Below, in pieces: positions 55,549 through 64,000 of a stretch of 64,000 nt of DNA (positions are counted from its first letter, which is position 1; each line of letters starts with the position of its first letter). The notes below the pieces were generated by a model. That model saw only the letters and a list, made by a program, of their open reading frames with translations, searched no databases and was not told where the DNA came from. Position numbers and translations under genes: made by a program. The stretch spans positions 1 to 64,000 of the forward strand of contig JADNYV010000137.1 in the NCBI GenBank assembly GCA_015501055.1, given 5' to 3'. This stretch comes from Mucidula mucida. Its lineage: Eukaryota > Basidiomycota > Agaricomycetes > Agaricales > Physalacriaceae.

Positions 55549-58500
55549 TCAATTCGGAGATTCCTTTAATCCCATCCATCCTCGTAGAATGCGGAACTGC
55601 GATGTCGGGAGCGCTTTGGTGAAAGCATCCGCCAGATTGTCTTTGCTCGGTACATCGACAAATTTGACAAGTCCACGTTCTGCGCATTCGCAACTATAGT
55701 GGTGCTGCGTCTCGATATGTTTGGCGCGTTGGTGAAAAGATGGATCTTCGGTGAGGATTCTCGCTCCCCGATTGTCGATGAAGACAAGTGTGGCTTTTGG
55801 TTGCTCGTGCTCTAGCCCCGATAGAAGATTTCGCATCCATACTGCTTCCTTCATGGCCGGACACGCTGCCATGTATTCCGCTTCTGTGGACAACGTTGCC
55901 GTAGTGGCTTGCTTCTTTGACATCCAGGATACTAGTCCTGATCCAAGAGAGAAGCAATATCCGGATACCGATTGTCGAGTATCGGGGCAGTTTGCGTAGT
56001 CGGAGTCTGTGTAGCCGGTGAGTTTCGCGATCCTCTGTCCGCCCAATTCTAACTCTAGGTCTCGAGTTCCTTTGAGGTACGCAACAACGTGCTGTGCGGC
56101 TTTCCAGTGCGTTTCCCCCTGTCCATTATTGAAACGACTGAGTGTGCTGACGGCGTGCATACAAGCTGCCGGTATGGCTGCTTGGCGGCCTTTCGTCCCT
56201 CCTCCTCTGATTGTGGGAGGTCCTGTTTAGTGAGTCTGGCTCCTGCTGGGAGTGGTGTTTGTGTTGGATTAGCGCCGTCGAGGTGGAATTCGGTGAGAAT
56301 CTTATCGATGAGAGCCTTCTGCAAAATGTATACGGCCTTCTGCTCGCGATCGCGTCTGATGCCTATCCCAACTACGAAACTGGCTGGCTCTCGCAATATC
56401 TGCCATCGCTGTTGCAGTTCCGACTCTAATCTCGACTCCTCCTCAATGCTACTGGCGGCTACCGTGAAATCGTCGACGTGTACGGCTGCGAAGATCGTTC
56501 CCAGGTCGCGTCTGTGGTAATAGATGCAGTGTTCCACGCTAAGTTGAGTGAATCCCAGTTCCTTCATGAACCCGTCCATTGTCCTGTTCCACAGGCGCCC
56601 GCCCTGCTTCATACCGTAGAGCCCTTTCTTCAGCTCCCATACCCAATCTTCCTTTCCTTTCTCCTCGAAACCTTTAGGTTGTTCCATCCAGGTGGTCTCG
56701 TCGATTTCTCCGTACAGGTACGCGGTTTTGACGTCGAGTTGTGTTAACTCATAGTCTAGAGCAGCTGCGAGGTGGAGTAGTACGTGGAAGGATTCCATGC
56801 GAGCGGTGGGCGATGTGGTTTTGGTGTAGTCCTTCCCAAAAATCATCTCGAATCCTTGAAGTACGTATTGTGCCTTGTATCTGGTGATCTCGCCGCTCGG
56901 TCCCCGCTTCGTTCTGAAAACAAACTTCCCTCACATGACCTTCCTACCGCTGGGCACCTTTGATCTCGGTACGAGCTCGTATACCTCCATTGATTTGATT
57001 GAAGAAAGCTCCTCCTCGATTGCGGATCTCCATTTGCCGCTCTGGTTGCTTGCCAAAGCTTCGTCTGTGGACTTTGGGTCGCTTGGACATTCGAGATTGA
57101 TTTGATTGTCGTCGTGCAAGCTGGCGAGTATTATGTTGTCCACCAGTGAGTGAGCGTCGTCCTCGTTCGGTATTCCTCGTTGCTCGGCCTGTTTCATCAG
57201 CTTCCGCGCCCTTCGTTCTGCTATTCTCCGCTCTGTGACTGCCGCCGACTTTGTTACCTCTTCTCTAATCTTCTCCTCGTTCCCTTTTCCTGGTACTCTA
57301 CTGCTTTGTCTTGGTCTATTGACCTCTGGGTCGGGATCGAGGTCTGCCTCGCCGTCTTCCCCTTGTTGGTCGTCTACTTGGTCGTCCTCGTCTTTGGTGT
57401 CTGAGTCTATGTCTATGTTAGGTACGCTACTTTCCTTTTCTTCTGTTTCTTCATTTACTATTCTGCCTGGTTGAAGGGGTTGTGGTTGCGATTGGTGGGT
57501 TTCGATGAATTCGACATGGTATGAGGTGATGACCTTGTGCAATGAGGGGTGCCAGCAGATGTACGCCTTCGAGTTGGTTGCGTAGCCTATGAGCTTGCAT
57601 TTGATTGAACGGTCGTAAACCTTCGGATTGTGTTTGTTCTGTATTAGAACGAAAGCGCAACATCCTATCTCCCGTAGGTGCAACAGATCCGGTTTTGATT
57701 TGTTGTATGCTTCGTAAGGCGTTTTGCGGTTCTGATACGTTGTTGGTCGTAAGGTAGCAATGTATGTGGCGGTCTCCACGAAGTAGTCCCACAGATTTGC
57801 TGGGGCGCCACATGCATTGCGCATGCTTCGAGCGAGTTGAAAAAGTGTGAGATGGCGACGTTCCACTATGCCGTTCTGCGCAGATGTGTATGGTGCTGTG
57901 GTTTGGAGTTTTGTACCGTGCTCGGCGAGGTGCTTCTTGAATGTGTTGCTGTCTAGCTCGCCTCCGTCGATTCGATATATCCCGACTTTGACTCCGGGAT
58001 TCTCTAGCTCGCGCTCACGTTCCCATCTCTTGACCTCTAACGCTGCCTGACTCTTCGTTTTCACAGGGATAGACCATGTGTAATCCATATATTTGTCGAC
58101 GAGTGTAAGGGAATAACGATTGTGGCATGAGGATTCTACAGCTTGTGCTCCAGTCAAGTCTGCGCAGATGACCCCCAGCTTCCTTCTACTTTGCCCGTTC
58201 GTACTCGTCTTTGGCACAGAGGTTCGTGTCTGCTTTCCGAGAATGCAAGAGGAGCATGAGGGTGGTGTCTCGGAGAGGTTGACAGGCATACCTGTCGCCA
58301 TCCCGCGTGTAGCCATCTTCTTGATGGTCGAGATGCCGATGTGTCCCATTCGACGGTGCCATGTTTCGAGCGAGGCGGTGTTCGCAATAGCGTCGTGTTG
58401 AGCGCTATGCTTGAGCTGGGCGGTAATCATCCCATTGAGAGCGTAAAGCTTGCGATTGTGGCGTGTACCTGTTGCAACGATGGTCTTGCTCGAGTTCAGG

Positions 58501-59508
58501 ACCTGGAACCCCTCGTGGTCAAAGGATACCTTGTACCCATCGTTGCAAAGCTTTCCGATGGAGAGTAGGCAAACGTTGGCCTCGGGAACATAGAGGGTGT
58601 TCTTGAGTACCAGTGTGATACCTTTGCCCATTCGTATGTGGATGTCTCCCTCGTACTTGGCCTCGACGTAACGACCTGCGAAGCCCCAGATTGGCTTGGG
58701 CGCGATGGGCCGGAGGCTCATGAAGTCCTCTCAAGCGTTGGTGATATGGGTGGTTGCCCCGCTGTCGCCATAGAATGGAGACGCTGACATGGTGGTTGTC
58801 TTGTTCGTTTGGAGGGCTACGATGGGGATGGATGGATCGTCGACATAGTTGGGGTTGGTGAACTCCCTCCAGTCAATAGACACTTTGGCGGGTTTGTTCG
58901 CGATCATGGAGTATTTGGATGATGATGGGGATGATGCGCGGTGTTGTCCTCCGTATGTCTTGTACATCTCCTCGAGCTCTGTGTTGCTCGTGAGTGTCAT
59001 CGCAGTGTTGACGATCTCCTCCTCGACGACCTGGTAGTAGATTGTCTGTCCCGCGATGTTCTTCACGTGCACCACTTTGCCTTGGGTGGGAGGCGCCGAC
59101 TTCGAGGTGTTGGGATTGGAGGGTGTTGTCGACGCGGAAGCGGGGTTCCTCCTCGCCTCGTACGCCTTCTTCCTCTCCTCCTTTGCCGCTATCACCTCGT
59201 CTCTGTGTCCTTCCATATCCCCCCCTTCCTCGTAGCAATCTTTAGTCCAATGGCGTCCCCCACAATTGCCGCAGGGCTCGTACTTCTTCTTCGAGCTGTT
59301 CTTCTTCGGTGGGGGCTTTGCAACGTTTGCCCTCTCCGCCTCGGCGAGCTCTTTCTTCTTCTCTTCCTTCACCTGGACTGCCTCCTTCTCGAGCGATTTG
59401 ATGATGTCTACGGGGGAGGTGGTATCCTCGTGTTTGCAACGGATGTCCTTGAGATCGACATGAAGTGCTTGAAGGATGACGACGGCCGCAAGGCTGTCGG
59501 CTGTGAGC
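55549..59508 (-). pseudogene. Copia copy 2 Gag-Pol, broken
   Basis: Pieces in order: Gag end with knuckle CGNCGGRHWTKDC; protease YGDSGATTHITNA, then a TGA (58728-58730); pre-integrase TWHRRMGHIG and CSSCILGKQT; integrase with IDGGELDSN and NGIVERRHLTLF; reverse transcriptase start ELVPRSKV, then a TGA near 56935 in RKVM*GKFVFRTKRG; DVKTAYLYGE and HVDDFTVAA; a frameshift near 56160 after PYRQLV; and RNase H with YTDSDYANC, STEAEYMAA and FIDNRGARIL, stopping at 55549. At least two stops and one frameshift make it inactive, in contrast to copia copy 1. Confidence 0.9.
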
Positions 59509-60036
59509 TGTTAGCAACTGACTAAGCCACGAGACTCAACCAGGTACCACAGCAAGAACTAAGGAAGAAAACATTTGCGTTCGTAAGACTAGGCTAGGCC
59601 AGGTGTATAAACGAGATCGGAACTAAAGTACAATGATACTACACTACTGCTTATATACTAGTAAGTCTGTATTTGAGACTCCTTGTCCATACGTGTTTCC
59701 ACTAGGGATGCTCCACACCCTTGACCCAGTGTGGTATGCTACTAGTCCGTGAAACCATTAAATACGAGTGGTAACTGCATGTAAGTAATAATACTGAAAC
59801 GTCCATGTGTGCTACGAGTGTCGGCGGTGTGTATACAATAGGGAGTCCATGAGGTATCAGCATGTATGATGTCATCCATGTGTTGGACGTGTGTCCGACA
59901 TGAGTACGGCTTCGGTAATGAAAAGGAGTATGATCGGTGACGAAACAGATGATGAAACAGTCCGTTGGTTGATAAGACAAGCCCCCCGATAAGATATGAT
60001 AAGATTGAAAATGTGAAAATATGGCGATTCATAACA
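59509..60036 (-). repeat. 3' LTR of gypsy copy C
   Basis: 528 bp, TGTTAGC at 59509 to CATAACA at 60036. Inserted directly in the gag frame of copia copy 2. Confidence 0.93.
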
Positions 60037-60047
60037 TCACCCCCTCT

Positions 60048-61247
60048 TTAAGGCGCAAGTTCCATTCTGCGCCAGAGTCGCTCCATGAGGGCCGCAGAGG
60101 GTAGTGTGACGTCAAGGGGTTCGGTGTCAGGCAGTGGCATGGGTCGGAACAGATGTGATGGAAATTGCGACATGGGGACTTCAATGCGAGCAAGCGCGGG
60201 TGGCTTCGGCTTGTTCGGATATTGTTGGTGAAAATCACTGATAGCTTCGTCGGCATTTTTGAGATTGCATGCCGGTTCCCATGTCTGCTCGTGTGTGCCG
60301 TAACCCTTCCAGTGAACCTTGTATTGAAAACGCCCGCGGTACTTTTGGGAATTAACCACTTTCTCAACCTCCCATTCCGGTTCGGCTCCTTCCAGCACAG
60401 GTGGTGGACGCGTGTCTCGGGGTTGTGTCGGAAATTGGGGCTCGTGGTAAGGCGTCAACAGGGCCTCATTGAACACGGGATGGATGCTTTTCCACGTGTG
60501 AGGAATCTGGAGCTTGTAAGAGCTCGTCCCGACTTTCTTGATCACTTTGAACGGCCCAAAGTGTTTGTCATCGAGCTTCTTCATTGGTCGATCCGTGCTG
60601 AGATTCGTCCCTTCCAGCCATACTTTGTCGCCTTCCTTGTACTCCACTGCCTCTGTCCGTTTCCTGTCATAAAACTGTTTCATATCCTCTTTGGCCATCT
60701 TCAATGCCGACCCCACTTCGTCCCATGTTTTCCTCATGCCGTCGGCAAACTCCTGCGCAGTCTCATTTCTCGATGCTGTTTTTGGGGCGGTGCCTTTGTA
60801 GGGGTGTCTGCCCATGTCTGCAAAGAACGGAGTGACTTTAGTTGCCGAGTGTACCCGATCATTGTAAACAAATTCGGCAGAGGGTAGCCATTCGTGCCAG
60901 TCGTTCTGATGGTAGTTGACAAATAACCATAAGAAATGTTCTATCTCTTGGTTCAGCCGTTCCGTCTGCCCATTTGCCTGTGGATGATACGCCGTTGTAA
61001 AGTTTCCTTGTATGCCCAACAACCGGTACAACTCCTTTATAAAACGCGAGTGATATTGTGGACCGCGATCATGTATCATCTGGTGTGGCATCCCATGTAT
61101 GGGGAAAATGCAATCTCGGTAGATGCGGGCCATGCCTTCTGACGTCAGAGTGGTGTGTGTCGGTATGATGCGTAATCGCTTTGTGAAATGGTCCACAAAC
61201 GTGCTGATAGCGTTGTATCCTCCCGATTCCGGCAGCTCTCCACTCAT
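60048..61247 (-). pseudogene. Gypsy copy C integrase core and chromodomain
   Basis: An intact 399-codon frame with the catalytic region (IHDRGPQYHSRF, QANGQTERLNQEI), the post-core region GSALKMAKEDMKQFYDRKR and the complete chromodomain (YKVHWKGYGTHEQTWEPACN) that targets chromatin. It is separated from its N-terminal zinc-binding part (61500-61733) by the MITE, so it is not translated from element mRNA in frame. Confidence 0.88.
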
Positions 61248-61261
61248 ATCCGTCCCTACTA

Positions 61262-61505
61262 CTGTAGTGTTTCGACCGCAAATTCACATAACGGGTCACG
61301 GGGGTCTTTGAAGTGAAGCTATATATACATCATAACGGGTCACGGACCACTTTGGTCAGGCACGAGCCTCCAAATAAGGAAATTTCAGGTCCCGCTATAA
61401 GCGGAACTGTCCAAAAAAGGCAATTTAAGGGTCTGTGAAGCTGTTTGCTGTAACTTCAGACCATAATGGGTCACAGGCTGTGAAGTTACGGTCGAAACGC
61501 TACAG
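61262..61505 (+). mobile_element. TA-flanked MITE, 244 bp, inside gypsy copy C
   Basis: Terminal inverted repeats CTGTAGTGTTTCGACCG and CGGTCGAAACGCTACAG (one mismatch) are flanked by TA at 61260-61261 and 61506-61507. Copy B of the gypsy element shows the empty site (CCTACTATCTCCC, a single TA). A TA target suggests mobilisation by a Tc1/mariner-type transposase. Internally, ATAACGGGTCAC-like words occur three times (about 61289, 61333, 61464). Confidence 0.92.
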
Positions 61506-62340
61506 TATTTCCCATGGCTCGCTTGGCACATCAATAGGATGAAGAGGTGCAGCCGGCTTCGTGCGATGTGACTTTGTGACCTGGCATTTTTGACACCCTT
61601 CTACGTATTCACGGACGTCTCGGCTGATTCCTGGCCACCAATAAGTACATGTGATCAGCTTGAGAGTCTTGTACCGTTCTGGATGCCCTGCAAGCTGTGC
61701 GTCGTGATGCATTCCGATAACTTTTCCCCGCAATTCCTTGTCCTTCAGTATGTAAATACGATTCTTCTACATAATAAGTCCATTTTCCTTCTCTTCCCAT
61801 CCTTTTTCTTTGTTTTCTAATGCTTTTTGTACGTATCTGTCTTTGTTTCCTTTTCTTTGTTTGATTTTGTTAAGTAGTTCGTCCTCCGGTGTATCTACTG
61901 TATGTAAAGAAAATTGAATTTGTGAAATAAAAAACTCCGGCTTGAGCAAAACAATGTTTTCGTTATCTTTTTCCCCCTTCTCAAGGCCTGTCATCCTTGA
62001 CAAGGCATCAGCTTTCCCCATCGTCTTGCCTGGCTTGTGAATCATCTGTATGTCATATTCCACTAACTCCGTAACCCATCTCGCCTGCCTCCAATTCAAC
62101 TTCTGTGGCTTTCGGAAGTACTGGAGGTTTTGATGATCGGTAAACACCTCCACCGTTTCCTTTGCTCCAAGGAGATATTGTCTCCAGTCGTCAATTGAGT
62201 CCATAATAGCCATCATCTCTTTGTCATAGATCTCATAATTGCGCTCTACTTCGTTCAGCGCGCGGGACCGAAAGGCTACTGGTCTCCATTTTCCGTCAAC
62301 CAACTGGGAAAGAACCGCCCCGTTCGCATAGTTTGAGGAG
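61500..62340 (-). pseudogene. Gypsy copy C RNase H and integrase N-terminus
   Basis: RNase H (KWRPVAFRSRALNEVE, EVFTDHQNLQYFRKPQ) is in frame to a TAG at about 61767-61769, where copy A has Trp (L-I-I-W). It is followed by the integrase zinc-binding region (GMHHDAQLAGHP, CQKCQVTKSH) up to the MITE. Confidence 0.85.
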
Positions 62341-63138
62341 TCTGCCTCAACTCAAAACTTGCCGTTGTCGCGTGGTACGATCAGAACGGGTTCTTCCGTC
62401 ATCCTCCGTTTCAACTCCTCAAACGCCTCATGCTGCTCCATGCCCCAAACCCACTCACCCTTCCCGGTTAACGATGTCAATGGCTTCGCTACTCCCGCAA
62501 ATCCCCGGATAAAACGTCGGTAGAAGTTGCAGAAGCCCAGGAATGACTGTACTTCCTTCTTCTTCGTCGGCTCCTTCCATTCCTTTACTACGGCCACTTT
62601 TGCCGGATCCATCTTCAACCTCTCCTCCTTCAACAATAACTCCTAAGTAGTCTACAGTATGTGCCTCGAAACTACATTTCTCGGGTTTTAAATACAACTT
62701 ATTTACTCGTAATATTTCTAATACTCGTCGTACGATATGCCTATGTTCTTCCAACGTGTTCGTAAAGATAAGTATGTCATCCAAGTAAACTATAACATGT
62801 CCTTCATCAATCAGCTCCTTCAGAATGTGATTCATGAACGATTGGAATGTCGCCGGCGAGTTTGTAAGTCCGAAGAACATGACTGAGGGCTCGAACAGGC
62901 CTCGGTTTGTTCTAAACGCCGCTTTCCACTCATCACCTTCTTTGATCCGGATGTTATTGTAACCCCATCGGACATCCATCTTTGTGAAAACCTTTGCTCC
63001 CTTCAACTTGTCGATAAGCTCCTGGATCAACGGCAAGGGGTATCGGTTCTTGATTGTCATGTCGTTCAACTTCCGATAATCTTGTACTGGCCGAAGGCTT
63101 CCATCCTTCTTTTTGACAAAGAAGAAGGGTGATGCCAT
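62341..63138 (-). pseudogene. Gypsy copy C reverse transcriptase
   Basis: The frame starting [21 protein letters not shown] continues through [11 protein letters not shown] and the active site [11 protein letters not shown] to YLGVIVEGG, then shifts frame near 62640. The thumb/connection region continues in another frame ([25 protein letters not shown]) and ends at a TGA at about 62349-62351, just before the RNase H segment. Active-site residues are intact, but the frame is broken twice. Confidence 0.88.
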
Positions 63139-63960
63139 AGGTGAAATTGATGGCCGTATACGTCCCGTCTGTATGTTTTCTTCAGGAACTCATCTAACGC
63201 CTTCTGCTCGGATGGACTAAGGGGATAAACCTTGCAGTCAACCGGTTTGGAACCAGGCGTAAGTTCTATCGCGTGATCCCAGGGTCTTCGCTCCGGTAAC
63301 TTGTCAAAGTCCGCCTTGCTGAATACATCGGAGAATTCCTCGATGTAAGGTGCAGCAGCGGATGAAGGCTGTTGTGATCTCAGCTTTTCTCCGCTTTTGC
63401 GATAGTTGTCCCAGTCCATCCAGAACAAACGCTCTCCCTCTTCCAACTTCTCTTCTACGTCTTCTCCTTCATCTTCCGGTGAGTTGTACTCGGGTAGATA
63501 GCCGCAGCGGTCTGGGCATCGATCAAAGGTCAATGTGGATTCCGTCCAGTTGATCGTGGGGTTGTGATATCGTAGCCAATCTAGCCCCAAAAAGATACTT
63601 GTTTTGCCGAGATTGGTGACGGCCAACTCAATCTTTTGGCGTGATCTCCAATCTTCATCCGGACCTCCACAAAACCTTTGATTGCTCCTCCCTCGTTTAG
63701 GGTTCCATCGCATTGTAGACAGGAGCTTGACCGGTAACTCCTTGATTGGGAGTCCGTTCTCTGACGAATTCTTTATTGACGCAAGAACCCGTTGCTCCAC
63801 TGTCAAGAAGGGCACTCGTTTCCCATTCAGAGCCTGTGTGTACGCTCTCTATGGTTACTCGGAGTTTCATGTCCTGCCCCTTTGTTCCCCGGATGTACTT
63901 CCTCGACTTTTTCAACTCCGTCACAACTTCCACGCAGCTTCCTTTGTCAACGCTCTGATC
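63139..63960 (-). pseudogene. Gypsy copy C protease region
   Basis: The protease active site SALLDSGATGSCVN is in one frame (63933-63697), while the flap and downstream linker (KTSIFLGLDWLRYHNPT, PEDEGEDVEEKLEEG) are in another after 1-base losses around 63640-63770. The linker frame then shifts again near 63140 before the reverse transcriptase. This element is more damaged than copy B in this part. Confidence 0.85.
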
Positions 63961-64000
63961 GCCATCACCTTCTCCTCCGTCGCTTCTCTCTCTCTCCGCT

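Larger units (their letters stand above)
55292..59508 (-). mobile_element. Ty1/copia element copy 2, interrupted by gypsy copy C
   Basis: The 3' LTR (55292-55541), purine tract (CTCCGAATTGAGGAGGAG, 55542-55559) and the internal region up to the gag zinc knuckle are in the window. At 59508 the gag frame is cut by the LTR of gypsy copy C; the rest and the 5' LTR lie further right. The family differs from copia copy 1 in LTR and protein sequence. Confidence 0.92.
59509..64000 (-). mobile_element. Ty3/gypsy chromovirus copy C, broken, extends past window
   Basis: The 3' LTR (59509-60036), polypurine tract (60037-60053), chromodomain and integrase, RNase H, reverse transcriptase and protease read leftward from the right edge. 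Gag and the 5' LTR are outside. It is the only copy in the window with reverse transcriptase, but it carries stops, frameshifts and a MITE. TGAGC (59504-59508) is the candidate target duplication. Confidence 0.94.

Noticed and set aside
1..64000. CRISPR arrays, bacterial operons or riboswitches
   Set aside because: No regularly spaced repeats of CRISPR type; spliceosomal introns and eukaryotic retrotransposons show a fungal nuclear genome.

Overview
The window looks like a repeat-rich stretch of a basidiomycete (Agaricomycetes, mushroom-type) nuclear genome. Host genes have many short introns (about 45-65 bp, GT-AG). Several predicted proteins belong to families I know as expanded in agaricomycetes: F-box/LRR, BTB/POZ, kinase-like, XPG-like nuclease, Crypton-like tyrosine recombinase and Plavaka-type transposase. 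The LTR elements are chromodomain Ty3/gypsy and Ty1/copia types. Gene names come from recognising protein motifs by eye; no search was run.

Layout. 1-4.1 kb: end of a gypsy element (copy A), then an inverted duplication whose second arm carries a solo LTR that splits a family gene. 4.1-8.8 kb: repeat-rich DNA with palindromes and a 1,960-bp hAT transposon with a perfect 8-bp target duplication. 9.3-10.7 kb: F-box-like gene. 11.4-16.75 kb: gypsy copy B (gag, pol lacking reverse transcriptase, truncated 3' LTR). 16.8-18.0 kb: remnants of an unknown gene and an NLR-adaptor-like domain. 18.8-19.5 kb: hAT-derived MITE. 20.2-22.9 kb: NST1 homologue. 23.2-24.1 kb: decayed kinase-like gene. 25.0-26.7 kb: BTB gene. 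27.3-32.7 kb: young, almost intact copia element (copy 1). 32.7-36.2 kb: no confident gene. 36.2-38.1 kb: a hypothetical gene and a cysteine-rich secreted protein. 40-43 kb: small genes, including a 77-residue dsRNA-binding protein with a 24-nt microexon. 43-47 kb: small repeats and gene debris. 47.0-49.0 kb: XPG/FEN1-like nuclease with a SUMO-interaction-like tail. 49.3-51.8 kb: tyrosine recombinase pseudogene. 52.7-64 kb: insertion nest, a Plavaka transposase broken by a hAT MITE, broken by a gypsy LTR, broken by copia copy 2, broken by gypsy copy C, which itself holds a TA-flanked MITE.

The gypsy family offers the clearest mechanistic signals. The bases just inside the 5' LTR of copy B are complementary to the predicted 5' end of the transcript, as in Tf1-type self-primed retrotransposons. 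A canonical -1 slippery heptamer joins gag to pol. All three gypsy copies are broken. Host genes share no evident pathway. The main theme is repeated transposon invasion and decay.
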